From positions 1-48,991 of the IMG/VR virus record IMGVR_UViG_3300021375_001484: DNA of 48,991 nucleotides; one strand, given 5' to 3'. Numbering within the stretch: the stretch's first letter is position 1; every line of letters starts with the position of its first letter. Shown here piece by piece: positions 15,299-23,984 of the stretch. The notes below the pieces were generated by a model, which was given only the letters and a program-made list of their open reading frames with translations, was not told the DNA's origin and made no database searches. This stretch comes from a virus. A program made the translations under genes and the position numbers.

Positions 15299-16386
15299 AT
15301 CTTATCCTCTATTTCAGCAAACCAATCTTTAAATTCAGGACGTAAGTCTAAAACATTTGATTTACGTACTTTGTCTAATGCAGTTATAAACTTATAAAAT
15401 TTTATTTGCATATCTATTTCTGGTTTACTGGTTGGCCATATACTTGTAGGTAATACTCTATCTACATCTAGGTATTCAGGCTTGTATACTTTTTGGTGGT
15501 GGTATTGGAGTTGACTTCGGTACACACCCTTGTCATACCATTCTCTCATAATTGGTTTAGCTAGTGTTGACTGATCATATGTTATAGGATGAATTGTATC
15601 TATAACAAATACTCGCCTACATATTGATAATATCCTTGTAATATTATCTTTCACTTCCTCAATACCAAAGTGATCACCTCTAGCATATCTATATATTTTA
15701 TCGTCCCATGCGTCAACACTAATTTGCATGTTCAGTCTTTTAAATTTGGATAGTTTGTTTAATATATCTGTATCTATCAATGTTCCATTTGTCATTATAC
15801 GCAAGTGACAATCAGGTACATGTTCACTTAGAAATTTAATAAACTCTAACGCATCTTCTTGGTAGAGTGGCTCTCCACCTGATAGTTCAACAGTACCTAA
15901 GTCTCTCCACCACTCTAAAGGTATTTTTGTCCACCAGTCTATTCCCATTGTACTATAAGGAACCTCAGGTAATCGCATGTCGTGATCAAGTAACTGATTC
16001 ATCCTCTTCTCATCTTTGAGCCACGCAGTGCTACGATCACTGCCACACATCACACACTTAAGGTTACACTTGTTTGAGAAGTCTATCTTAAGATAGAATT
16101 TGTTACCATTATTAGTATACTTTTTTAGCTTGAATCGTTGGCTAATACCTTCTGGATCTGCTTCTCTGTCTATGCAGACAGCACAGTCGTTATTGTAACC
16201 GCCATGCTGTAACACACTATACTTTTTAATGTACTCAGGACTTTGTAGTATGCTTAGAAAGTCTTCAGTGTTATTTAACTTATATGTATGGCTATCTACA
16301 TTACTGGCAAGTGAACAACACAGTCGCATAGTATTGTCTTGTCTTAGCCATACGTGTTGATTGCCTGCCTGGCACCATCTAGTCAT
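15295..16386 (-). CDS. radical SAM protein with N-terminal twitch-like cysteines
   Basis: This 363-residue protein has C107-x3-C111-x2-C114 (NKCNLKCVMCG) and an ELSGGEPL motif. Before the core it has extra cysteines (RLCC at 23-24, and CAVCID near 68-72), the permuted auxiliary-cluster arrangement of twitch-domain radical SAM proteins of phages and bacteria. It is the first gene of the - strand run and is divergent from the P-loop gene at 16476, sharing an 89-bp gap. The - strand promoter was not identified with confidence. Substrate unknown. Confidence 0.85.
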   Translation of the reverse strand: MTRWCQAGNQHVWLRQDNTMRLCCSLASNVDSHTYKLNNTEDFLSILQSPEYIKKYSVLQHGGYNNDCAVCIDREADPEGISQRFKLKKYTNNGNKFYLKIDFSNKCNLKCVMCGSDRSTAWLKDEKRMNQLLDHDMRLPEVPYSTMGIDWWTKIPLEWWRDLGTVELSGGEPLYQEDALEFIKFLSEHVPDCHLRIMTNGTLIDTDILNKLSKFKRLNMQISVDAWDDKIYRYARGDHFGIEEVKDNITRILSICRRVFVIDTIHPITYDQSTLAKPIMREWYDKGVYRSQLQYHHQKVYKPEYLDVDRVLPTSIWPTSKPEIDMQIKFYKFITALDKVRKSNVLDLRPEFKDWFAEIEDKM

Positions 16387-16411
16387 TAGTTTACGCTTTC
16401 TAAGTTTTTTA

Positions 16412-16440
16412 TTGACATTCAGGGGGTTTCCATGTATAAT
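16412..16440 (+). promoter_or_regulatory. sigma70-like promoter
   Basis: TTGACA (16412-16417), a 17-bp spacer, and TATAAT (16435-16440) match the consensus perfectly. It lies 36 bp before the ATG at 16476 with TAGGA between. AATAAATA at 16438-16445, overlapping the -10 box, also fits the late motif, so the unit might be read early and late. Confidence 0.85.
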
Positions 16441-16475
16441 AAATACATATATAATTATATTTAGCTAGGAATAGA

Positions 16476-17108
16476 ATGAAGCAAATGCTTATCATAACCG
16501 GACCGCAAGGTTCCGGTAACCATGTCTTCAGTAAAGTATTTGCTTTACATGACAAAGTGTTTGGATGGAGTTCACTAAATGAAACCTATTGGGAAGGACA
16601 TCATCACGAACCGTTCGCTGATATGTGGCAAGACCCTGAGCTATTAAGAGAATTTGATTGGACACAAAGTGAGTACTTTGTTACCAGTGTTAGCTGTCCC
16701 TATGTATACGACGGAGAGCAAACAATTCCAGATTACACAAGTTTCATACAAGAAGCCACTAACCATTGTGATGTACAGTTAGCCATCATAGGAAGAGATC
16801 AGAATATATTAGAAATGCAACAAAAACGTGTAAGAGGTATGCACACTACGCCTATAGCAATGGAATGGATTAAGATTTTAAAACAAACGCCATATCCTAC
16901 ACACTTTTTAAGTCAAGAACTATTGTATATGTATAAAGAGAAATACCTACAAAGTGTTGCCAAACAGTTGAACTGGCCAGTAGCATGGTGGAATGAGGAG
17001 TTAGATAAGATCCTCAAAGAAGATGCAAACAAAAAGTATATTAGCCCAGTAAAAGAACACTGGTTAGATAAAGAAGTTAAAAAAGCAATTAAGGATAGTA
17101 AATGCTAG
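16476..17108 (+). CDS. P-loop NTPase-like protein with degenerate Walker A
   Basis: This 210-residue protein begins with a beta strand and GPQGSGNH (residues 9-16), a P-loop in which the usual Lys is Asn. Such loops occur in sulfotransferase-like and kinase-like folds. A histidine-rich segment (EGHHHEPF) follows near residue 41. No other signature is seen. It is the first gene behind the perfect early-type promoter and overlaps the glycosyltransferase that follows. A sulfotransferase-like role is possible but unproven. Confidence 0.6.
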   Translation: MKQMLIITGPQGSGNHVFSKVFALHDKVFGWSSLNETYWEGHHHEPFADMWQDPELLREFDWTQSEYFVTSVSCPYVYDGEQTIPDYTSFIQEATNHCDVQLAIIGRDQNILEMQQKRVRGMHTTPIAMEWIKILKQTPYPTHFLSQELLYMYKEKYLQSVAKQLNWPVAWWNEELDKILKEDANKKYISPVKEHWLDKEVKKAIKDSKC

Positions 17109-17806
17109 ATGTATTCATGCTCACGTTTGGTGAGCCAGAGGCAGATGATAATTTTGCCCACTTACAAACTTTTGCACCACATGCAAAACGTATTGACAAT
17201 ATACCAGGACTATTAAATGCACACAAAGCATGTGCTGAAGAAAGTAGGACTAAATACTTTTATGTTTGTGATGCCGATGCATACATTCAACCCAACTTCC
17301 AATTCAAGTTTGAACCAAGCGAAAGAAGAGAGGCCTATCCTGGAGTTCCCGAAACAGAATGCGTATTTACTTATCGTAGTCATAACCCTGTTAATGATCT
17401 CATATATGGATATGGTGCAGTCAAACTCTTTCCTAAACAACGGCTACTTGCTACCCCAGAGTTTAAGGTAGATATGACTACAAGTATTGGAGCAAAGTTT
17501 AAACCTCTATTTGAGATTAGTAATATTACAGCATACAATACAAGTCCATTTGATACTTGGAAGAGTGCATTTCGTGAATGTACTAAACTATCAAGTGGTA
17601 TTATTGATCACAACAAACAAGTTGATGATGCATATAGATTGCAAGTCTGGTGTGAGCGTGGAGAGAATCGTAAGTACGGTGAGTACGCACTACTAGGTGC
17701 TCAGCAAGGAAGAGATTTCGGAATGCATTACAAAAATAATAAACAAGCACTTAGCCGTATTAACGACTGGAAGTGGCTAAAGGAGACATTTGATGGAGCA
17801 CTCTAA
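17102..17806 (+). CDS. glycosyltransferase-like protein, GT-A type
   Basis: This 234-residue protein starts with a GT-A-like strand and has YFYVCDADAYI (DAD near residue 58) at the position of the metal-binding DxD motif. The helical and aromatic C-terminus is not informative. It overlaps the P-loop gene by 7 nt and the methyltransferase-like gene by 14 nt. The sugar and acceptor are unknown. Together with the neighbours it looks like part of a cofactor, glycan or capsule-modification set. Confidence 0.65.
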   Translation: MLDVFMLTFGEPEADDNFAHLQTFAPHAKRIDNIPGLLNAHKACAEESRTKYFYVCDADAYIQPNFQFKFEPSERREAYPGVPETECVFTYRSHNPVNDLIYGYGAVKLFPKQRLLATPEFKVDMTTSIGAKFKPLFEISNITAYNTSPFDTWKSAFRECTKLSSGIIDHNKQVDDAYRLQVWCERGENRKYGEYALLGAQQGRDFGMHYKNNKQALSRINDWKWLKETFDGAL

Positions 17807-18914
17807 ATTCCAAGAGCAACATCACTGGTTATGTGGACTAAGCGAATACTTTCGCTACACTGAATCATATGATGAAGACTTTGAATTAATATTCCGTGCA
17901 TTGTATCACGATAATAAGTTTAGGAAACGTGACTTAATTATTAACATGGCAAAAAAGTATGCTCGCAAAGAGCTTGCAAGTTTAGAAGATGCTAAGTTAG
18001 AACAGATGGACGATAAGATGCAGAGCTTTTTTAACATTGCTATGCACAGTGAACTAGAAGATTATGATATTAAAGCAAGACAGCTAATTGGTTTCCTTGC
18101 ATGGTATATTCCTGAAGTACCATTACTAGAACGTACAAGTAGATTCATGGCATACTTTGCTAATCAAGACTTGGATCTGCCTGATCTAGGAGACTTCTAC
18201 AGTAGAGGACAAATTAAAAGTAAAATCTGGTTAGTATCAGAACTAGCTAAAGTTATAGGTGATGAGCCCGTTGGTAACGTAGTATTTTATGGTGGCTGGT
18301 ATAACTTCATTGCACAGTTCTTATATGAAATGTTTAACGTAAAGAAGATATACAGTATTGATTTAGACGAGGCAGTAGTAGGACCATGTAAACGATTGTA
18401 TGCAGAAGAGCTAGACGATAAACGTTTTATTCCCTTTACAGCAGACGTAGGCAAAATGCAATGGCGTGATAAAGGCTTATGGTATATTGATCATACTAAA
18501 CGTGATGAACAAATTGAACGCTGGATGGAAAAGCAAGAAGAAAAGTATGCATCTGAAATTGAAGCAAAACAAGATGAGATCATGCAAGGTTACACTAGTA
18601 AAGAAAAGATTAGAGAAGATATATTTAAAGACAAAGATGAAACATTCAAAAATTATGGTTGGAGACATCTAAACGACTTTAACATGGTTGTCAATACAAG
18701 TTGTGAACATATGAATAATGATTGGTTTAATAATTTGCCTGACGGCACGTTTGTTGTACTACATCAGAACGATTACTTCTCAAACGAACAACATATTAAC
18801 TGCATGAAAGACATAGAGGACACTAAAAAGAACTATCCTATGTCAGAGATATATTATGAAGGTACACTTGATACACACCTTTATAATAGATTCATGCTTA
18901 TTGGAAGAAAATAA
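17793..18914 (+). CDS. methyltransferase-like protein (class I SAM fold)
   Basis: This 373-residue protein has, in its middle, GNVVFYGGWYNFIAQFLYE followed by KKIYSIDLDEAVV, a nucleotide-binding G-rich loop and acidic strand end in the order of a class I methyltransferase (about residues 160-200), and a later NTSCEHM segment near the catalytic-loop position. The first 150 residues are helical; a charged helical insert (about 240-285) splits the domain. The ATG at 17793 follows AGGAG at 17781; a TTG three bases upstream is less likely. Substrate unknown. Confidence 0.6.
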   Translation: MEHSKFQEQHHWLCGLSEYFRYTESYDEDFELIFRALYHDNKFRKRDLIINMAKKYARKELASLEDAKLEQMDDKMQSFFNIAMHSELEDYDIKARQLIGFLAWYIPEVPLLERTSRFMAYFANQDLDLPDLGDFYSRGQIKSKIWLVSELAKVIGDEPVGNVVFYGGWYNFIAQFLYEMFNVKKIYSIDLDEAVVGPCKRLYAEELDDKRFIPFTADVGKMQWRDKGLWYIDHTKRDEQIERWMEKQEEKYASEIEAKQDEIMQGYTSKEKIREDIFKDKDETFKNYGWRHLNDFNMVVNTSCEHMNNDWFNNLPDGTFVVLHQNDYFSNEQHINCMKDIEDTKKNYPMSEIYYEGTLDTHLYNRFMLIGRK

Positions 18915-19177
18915 TGGCAGAAAATGTAACTTCACATTTAATTGAAGATCACACAATATTCAGAGATGGCAAAGAAATGCCATACATAGATGCAATGGGT
19001 CACATTGTAAACCAGTTAGCAAAACAAGATTGTTGGTATAAAGAAGATTATATTATAGATGAGATTACTCTTAATCAGCAGGGCAAACGTGTAATGAACT
19101 TAAAGTGGTTAACAGAACGAAAAGGAATGTTAATTAAGATTGGTGGCGTTACTAATGTCTGGGGAGAACAAGGTTAA
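18914..19177 (+). CDS. small soluble protein, unknown
   Basis: This 87-residue protein has no recognised domain or membrane segment. The ATG overlaps the preceding stop (ATAATG). It is one of four small genes between the methyltransferase-like gene and the radical SAM gene at 20183, all overlapping and probably co-transcribed from 16412. Confidence 0.6.
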   Translation: MAENVTSHLIEDHTIFRDGKEMPYIDAMGHIVNQLAKQDCWYKEDYIIDEITLNQQGKRVMNLKWLTERKGMLIKIGGVTNVWGEQG

Positions 19178-19422
19178 TGGATCAAGAACTATGGGATACC
19201 ATACTTGACCAGTATTCATTAAGGGAGTTGCAAAAAGAAGCGGCTCGTGCAATTAATACAATGCAAGCTGACAACAATAGCATACACAAGTTTAATAGTA
19301 AAGCACATCATAATAGTCAGCTATGGTATAGAGCAGTAATACAATATTACATTGAAGAGCATGGTGGATTACCAAGTGAGATTGGTCCAGGCGTAGATAT
19401 AAAGTTAATTTTAGATGAATAG
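19177..19422 (+). CDS. small helical protein, unknown
   Basis: This 81-residue protein is predicted mostly helical, with a polar Asn/His-rich middle (about 30-50). It shares one base with the preceding stop (TAATG) and overlaps the next gene by 8 nt. No function can be assigned. Confidence 0.6.
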   Translation: MDQELWDTILDQYSLRELQKEAARAINTMQADNNSIHKFNSKAHHNSQLWYRAVIQYYIEEHGGLPSEIGPGVDIKLILDE

Positions 19423-19651
19423 AGATCATGTATGGTATATAAAATATGCAAGTGCTATAGCAATTCTTATCGCAATGGTGATGCATGTTGCAGGATTTAC
19501 CCCCTGGAATAGTTTTATGCAGTTAATTGGAGCCGCGGGCTGGTGCTATGTAGGCTACAAATGGAAAGAGAACGCAATGTTACTCAACTTTATTCCACAG
19601 TTTATGATTATAATTCCTATGTTGGTTTGGATATATGTTATTAATAGTTAG
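19415..19651 (+). CDS. small membrane protein, three hydrophobic segments
   Basis: This 78-residue protein has hydrophobic stretches at about 8-25, 30-46 and 55-74, so two or three membrane helices. This form (short helices with an aromatic-rich loop, GAAGWCYVGYKW) is common among phage small membrane proteins of unknown role. It overlaps neighbours on both sides. Confidence 0.6.
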   Translation: MNRDHVWYIKYASAIAILIAMVMHVAGFTPWNSFMQLIGAAGWCYVGYKWKENAMLLNFIPQFMIIIPMLVWIYVINS

Positions 19652-20204
19652 ATACAATCCAGGTAATGGTGGCTGGGCAGTTGCAAATATAATTAACACT
19701 TGCCTTGGACATACATTACAACCAAGTGAAGCAGAACAGTTTGAAGGTAACGGCCATAACACAAGTTTATACGACAGGCTAAGTTCAGAGAAAGAATTAA
19801 TGCGTACACAAACTGATACCAGTATAAATTTTGAATATGAAGCATATTCGGAAGGAATTTGTTTGCCCATACATTATGAGTTTAACACACCAACAAGTGC
19901 AGAACATGTTATAGATGTGTTCCGTAGTAGCAATCATCACTATGTTCCTTGGAACTTATATAATAAAGAAGAAGATTGGGAACTAACACCTCAATTTATT
20001 GATAGGGCAATAGAGATGAGTACTAATAAAAATACTGGTGATTTTGATACAGCAATAGCATTTGATGATCATAACCCAGACTATGTAGGAAAATTCCTAA
20101 GCAAATATAGTTTAGTACCAACAGAAGAAACATGGCATTTTTATTATGACTATGTAACAAAACAAAAAGAGTTGAATAGTAAATGTACAATTACTCAGAC
20201 GTAA
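19635..20204 (+). CDS. unknown protein upstream of a radical SAM gene
   Basis: This 189-residue protein begins MLLIVRYNPGNGGWAVANII, a strand and glycine-rich turn that recalls a nucleotide-binding loop without a Walker Lys. The rest is acidic with no clear motif. It overlaps the radical SAM gene by 22 nt, so the two are probably translated together and may act on one pathway, for example as a partner or substrate provider. Confidence 0.6.
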   Translation: MLLIVRYNPGNGGWAVANIINTCLGHTLQPSEAEQFEGNGHNTSLYDRLSSEKELMRTQTDTSINFEYEAYSEGICLPIHYEFNTPTSAEHVIDVFRSSNHHYVPWNLYNKEEDWELTPQFIDRAIEMSTNKNTGDFDTAIAFDDHNPDYVGKFLSKYSLVPTEETWHFYYDYVTKQKELNSKCTITQT

Positions 20205-21274
20205 GAGAAGTACACTTAGAAATTACCCAAAGGTGTAATGCGGCTTGTCCTATGTGTGACCGTAATCACAATGGTGGTGAAGTCAATAGACATATACGTG
20301 GTGATGAAAAGGAACTATCACTTGAGGATATCAAGACTATGTTCCCACCTGATTTTATTAAGCAGTTGAACACTATGTATATGTGTGGAAACCTAGGCGA
20401 TCCAATCAGTGCCAGAGACACTCTTGAGGTATTCAAATACTTTAGAGAACACAACAGTAAGATGTGGTTAAGCATGAATACAAATGCAGGCGCACGTGAT
20501 GCAGAGTGGTGGGCAGAAGTTGCCAAGGCAATAGGACGTATGGGTTGTGTTATTTTTAGTGTAGATGGACTTGAGAATACAAACCATCTGTACAGACAAA
20601 ATGTACGTTGGGAGTTTGTAGAACGTAATATGAAAGCATTTATTGCCGCAGGTGGTAGAGCTAGATGGGATTACTTGATATTTGAACACAGTGAATGTGA
20701 TGTAGAACGTGCAGAACAGCTTGCTAAAGAGTGGGGTGTTGAACGTTTTATGAAGAAGAAGACTGGTCGCTTTATTAAAAGTAGTGATAGTAGTGCTAAA
20801 ACAAGCCATCAGTCAGTTAATCGTAAGGGTAAGGAAACACAGAAGTTAGCAAAGCCTAAAAAAGCAGAGCATCAGAACCTTGCACTTGTAAAACAAAAAG
20901 AGATAGAAAAGACTTACGGCAGTATGATGGACTATTATAACAAAGCCCACATTGATTGTAAGATTCTTAAGAACATGAGTGTCTTTATTACAGCAGAAGG
21001 CCTTGTTTTGCCTTGTTGTTGGACAGCAGGACGCATGTATAAGTGGTGGCACGAAGACTATCGTGCTGAACAAATATGGGACTTTATTGATGAAGCTGGT
21101 GGTAAGGATGCAATCAATGCTAAGTTATTTGGCATTGAAGGTATATTTGAATCAGGCATTATGGATAACATTAAACGCAGTTGGACTCTAAATTCTATTA
21201 AAGAGGGAAAACTTGGCGTTTGTGCTATGAAATGCGGATCTGAGTTCGATCCTTACGCAGAACAATTCAAATAA
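20183..21274 (+). CDS. radical SAM/SPASM-type enzyme
   Basis: This 363-residue protein has C18-x3-C22-x2-C25 (QRCNAACPMCDRN) in the first strand loop and a CGNLGDP segment equivalent to the GGEP site. The C-terminal part has LPCCW and CAMKCGSEF, fitting auxiliary-cluster binding as in SPASM proteins. A Lys/Ser-rich insert (about 190-235) separates the two parts. It is the last gene of the unit begun at 16412; a weak hairpin follows. Substrate unknown, but neighbours include glycosyl- and methyltransferase-like genes. Confidence 0.85.
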   Translation: MYNYSDVREVHLEITQRCNAACPMCDRNHNGGEVNRHIRGDEKELSLEDIKTMFPPDFIKQLNTMYMCGNLGDPISARDTLEVFKYFREHNSKMWLSMNTNAGARDAEWWAEVAKAIGRMGCVIFSVDGLENTNHLYRQNVRWEFVERNMKAFIAAGGRARWDYLIFEHSECDVERAEQLAKEWGVERFMKKKTGRFIKSSDSSAKTSHQSVNRKGKETQKLAKPKKAEHQNLALVKQKEIEKTYGSMMDYYNKAHIDCKILKNMSVFITAEGLVLPCCWTAGRMYKWWHEDYRAEQIWDFIDEAGGKDAINAKLFGIEGIFESGIMDNIKRSWTLNSIKEGKLGVCAMKCGSEFDPYAEQFK

Positions 21275-21290
21275 AAAAGGCCATTTTATT
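21270..21290. terminator. weak AT-rich hairpin after the radical SAM gene
   Basis: AATAAAA and TTTTATT can pair around a loop centred on GGCC, starting at the stop codon of the radical SAM gene. It might end the upstream unit before the clamp promoter at 21312, but the stem is AT-only. Confidence 0.35.
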
Positions 21291-21311
21291 CAATAAAAAC
21301 ACATATTTAGG

Positions 21312-21340
21312 TTGACATTGTCTAAATAGTATCATATAAT
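21312..21340 (+). promoter_or_regulatory. sigma70-like promoter for the sliding clamp unit
   Basis: TTGACA (21312-21317), exactly 17 bp, then TATAAT (21335-21340), a perfect consensus promoter. The clamp ATG is 30 bp further with AAAGGAGA before it. The overlapping genes that follow, including dpdA, queD-like and folE, have no other visible promoter and probably depend on this one. Confidence 0.88.
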
Positions 21341-21369
21341 AAACATAATCATACATAAAGGAGACTCTA

Positions 21370-22125
21370 ATGAGTACAACAGTAAAAGACGCAGTACAGG
21401 ATATCGTACGCATGACAGCTGGATTGGGCTTTATCAATGCAGTTAAAGTAACAGGAACTGATAGTGGAACAACACTTGATGCCATGGATGCAGATCGTAC
21501 AGTAATTGTAAAGGCATCAATTCATAATACTATTCCAGAATTTACAGGTGAATTTGGATTAGGTAACTTGGGGTTTCTCTCAGGTGTAACTAACTTGCCT
21601 AACTATCGTGAGGATGACGCAACGATTGAAGTTATATCACGTGAACGCAATGGCGTTTCAAGTCCAGATCATTTGTTGTTTAAAGACAAAGATGATAACA
21701 CAGATCAGTATCGTTTTATGTCTAAAGAGATTATTGAACAAACACTACAAACAGTTAAGTTTAAAGGTACTGAGTGGGACGTAACATTTGAACCTACTAA
21801 GGCAAAGGTAAGTGAGCTTACACAAGTAGCAGGTATCTATGGTGGCATTGAACCAAACTTTACAGTAAAGACAGAAGATGGTAATCTTATTATTACTGTT
21901 GGAGCGGCTGATGGATCGCTAACAGGTAAACGTACATTTGCAAACAATGTAGATGGTGAATTAAATGAAGGTTATGCTTGGCCTCTAAATCAAGTATTAA
22001 GTATTCTTAAATTGGGCATGACAGGAACATGTGTTATGCAAATTAGTAAACGAGGTGCTCTGCAGATCAGTATTGATACTGGCATGGGCAAGTATGATTA
22101 TATCCTTCCAGCACTAACGGTATAA
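21370..22125 (+). CDS. DNA polymerase sliding clamp (T4 gp45-like)
   Basis: This 251-residue protein has the gp45/PCNA-like arrangement: an N-terminal 'lkn.a.in.g' helix region, ATIEVISRERNG in the place of the T4 'dAeIs..edG', the inter-domain segment near 120, and a C-terminal strand NGKYDYILPAL-like end (GKYDYILPALTV). T4 gp45 is 228 residues. The trimeric ring tethers the polymerase and, in T4, also activates late promoters, which fits the NATAAATA motifs in this window. Similarity to gp45 is remote, so the call rests on pattern, length and context. It directly precedes dpdA. Confidence 0.75.
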   Translation: MSTTVKDAVQDIVRMTAGLGFINAVKVTGTDSGTTLDAMDADRTVIVKASIHNTIPEFTGEFGLGNLGFLSGVTNLPNYREDDATIEVISRERNGVSSPDHLLFKDKDDNTDQYRFMSKEIIEQTLQTVKFKGTEWDVTFEPTKAKVSELTQVAGIYGGIEPNFTVKTEDGNLIITVGAADGSLTGKRTFANNVDGELNEGYAWPLNQVLSILKLGMTGTCVMQISKRGALQISIDTGMGKYDYILPALTV

Positions 22126-22126
22126 A

Positions 22127-23626
22127 ATGAAGAACAAAATTAATTTAACAGAACGTAATAGAGATTACTCTGTGTTCCTGCCTAGTATTTCTAGTTTTTA
22201 CGACAGAACTATTAGCAGGTATCGACAGCAAGGAGACGCTTTCTTCCCCCCTGAAAGAATTCCTGCTGGCTTTGAGGACGGTCTAGATGGGTGTGACTTT
22301 CTAAAACCTGATGCTTATTATTCCTATAAATGGGGATTGTATTCTGCGGGTCACGCTCAACTAGACCTGTCTAAGGCAAATGCACACGATAATATGGTGC
22401 AGGAGCGAGATAAACCCAACACATTTATACTAGGTGATAGTGGAGGATTCCAGATCATTAAAGGTGTTATACAATGTGATTGGGATAACTTTAAGACAGA
22501 TGATAGTTTACGTAAAACAATCTTGAACTGGTTAGAACATACCGCAGATTATAGTATGATACTTGATATTCCTACTATGGCGGCAAGTGAACCTTATAAA
22601 CAAAAGACAGGCATCCAAAACTTTGGACAGTGTCTAGATTACACACTTCATAACTGTGATTGGTTTGTTAAAAATAGACAAGGCAAAACAAAGTATCTAA
22701 ACGTTTTACAAGGTAGAGATAAAGCTGAAGCAGATACATGGATTGATGCAGTAAAGCATTTACCTTTTGAAGGTTATGCATTTGGTGGTGCTACGAAGTA
22801 TGACATTAATATTACACTACATCACTTGTTAAAGTTACGTGACGAAGGCAAGTTAGATAGAGGTGTATGTGATGTCCTACACTTCCTAGGTACAAGTAAG
22901 TTGGACTGGGCAGTAGCATTGACAGCGATTAAACGTGCATTACGTGCAACAGTTAATCCAGATATAGAAGTTATGTTTGATTGTGCATCACCTTTCATTG
23001 CAACGGCAAAAGGTCAGATGTATACACAACACGTTCATAGGAATGACCGCTTTGGTTATGTTATGGATAGTGCAATAGATGATAAGCGATTAGCTGGTGT
23101 AGACATTCAATATCCTTGGGCAAGTCCTATTGGTGACAGGCTCACAATGGGAGATGTATGTTGGTATAAACCAGGTATGCTTAATAAGATTGGTAAAGAA
23201 GGTAAAACTAGTTGGGATAGCTTGACATACTTCTTACTAATGTCGCACAATGTTTATCAGCATATTGAAAGTGTTCAACGTGCTAATGAATTAACTGATG
23301 CAACAAATTTAATTACCAGTGTTAATCACAAACATTGGCGTAAGCTAAAGAATGGCAGTAAAGAGGAACAGTTCTCTCCTTGGGTGCCACGTGATATTGT
23401 TTACATCACGCAGTTTATTTATGAACTATTCCAAAGTGAAACTCCTTATCAGATGTTAGAAGAAGCGGCTCCAATGCTTGCCAACTTTAACGGAAAGAAA
23501 TCCCTAGCTACAAGTACTGATAGCTTCAACAGTCTTTTTGAGGTTGATGTTCCAGAACACGATAGCGATACTGAGTATACTACAGAGGATGAAGAACAAG
23601 CAGAACAATTCTTGGAGACAGTATGA
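22127..23626 (+). CDS. dpdA: DpdA-like 7-deazaguanine DNA transglycosylase (TGT family)
   Basis: This 499-residue protein belongs to the tRNA-guanine transglycosylase superfamily. It keeps the base-binding/catalytic D104 in LGDSGGFQ and a second Asp, D285, in MFDCASPF, at the position of the TGT nucleophile. GYAFGGATKYD (about 216-226) matches the substrate-binding glycine loop. The C-terminal CxCxxC-H zinc site of tRNA TGTs is not present. Phage relatives exchange guanine in DNA for a 7-deazaguanine, protecting from restriction. It follows the clamp gene by one base and lies with queD, folE and (further away) queE genes, which supports the DNA role over tRNA. Confidence 0.85.
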   Translation: MKNKINLTERNRDYSVFLPSISSFYDRTISRYRQQGDAFFPPERIPAGFEDGLDGCDFLKPDAYYSYKWGLYSAGHAQLDLSKANAHDNMVQERDKPNTFILGDSGGFQIIKGVIQCDWDNFKTDDSLRKTILNWLEHTADYSMILDIPTMAASEPYKQKTGIQNFGQCLDYTLHNCDWFVKNRQGKTKYLNVLQGRDKAEADTWIDAVKHLPFEGYAFGGATKYDINITLHHLLKLRDEGKLDRGVCDVLHFLGTSKLDWAVALTAIKRALRATVNPDIEVMFDCASPFIATAKGQMYTQHVHRNDRFGYVMDSAIDDKRLAGVDIQYPWASPIGDRLTMGDVCWYKPGMLNKIGKEGKTSWDSLTYFLLMSHNVYQHIESVQRANELTDATNLITSVNHKHWRKLKNGSKEEQFSPWVPRDIVYITQFIYELFQSETPYQMLEEAAPMLANFNGKKSLATSTDSFNSLFEVDVPEHDSDTEYTTEDEEQAEQFLETV

Positions 23627-23817
23627 TGAATGATAAGATTGAAAGACGCATTGATTCTCTAACAAAAAAGCATAAAGAGCTTGACAAGGAAGTAGAACAA
23701 ATGTATAATAATAACAGTTTTAATGATGATACTATACATGAAATGAAGAAACAAAAGTTGTATCTAAAAGACGAAATTAACAACCTTCAACAACAATTAG
23801 GAGAAGCAAATGGCTAA
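23623..23817 (+). CDS. small coiled-coil protein
   Basis: This 64-residue protein is highly charged with heptad-like spacing of Leu/Ile across almost its whole length, so a coiled coil is likely. It overlaps the dpdA stop (ATGATGA) and the next gene. No function is known; its place between dpdA and queD suggests co-expression only. Confidence 0.6.
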   Translation: MMNDKIERRIDSLTKKHKELDKEVEQMYNNNSFNDDTIHEMKKQKLYLKDEINNLQQQLGEANG

Positions 23818-23983
23818 GAAAATTAGATTAATGGATGAGCCAGCAGAAGAAGGTCTATCAAGTGAGGAAGTACAAGGCAGTCCAGACATGGACAGGCTAA
23901 TGAAGTACGCCGAGCAGATAGATTGGAAGCTCTGGGAAATTCTTAAACTTATGCGTAAACAAGCCGGCGAAAGCGAGACTTGA
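23810..23983 (+). CDS. 57-residue helical protein
   Basis: An ATG at 23810 with TAGGAGA upstream opens a 57-codon frame to TGA at 23981. The C-terminal half (MDRLMKYAEQIDWKLWEILKLM) is an amphipathic helix with Trp residues, a form seen in small proteins of T4-like phages. It overlaps the preceding gene by 8 nt and is followed one base later by the queD-like gene. Confidence 0.6.
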   Translation: MAKKIRLMDEPAEEGLSSEEVQGSPDMDRLMKYAEQIDWKLWEILKLMRKQAGESET

Positions 23984-23984
23984 T

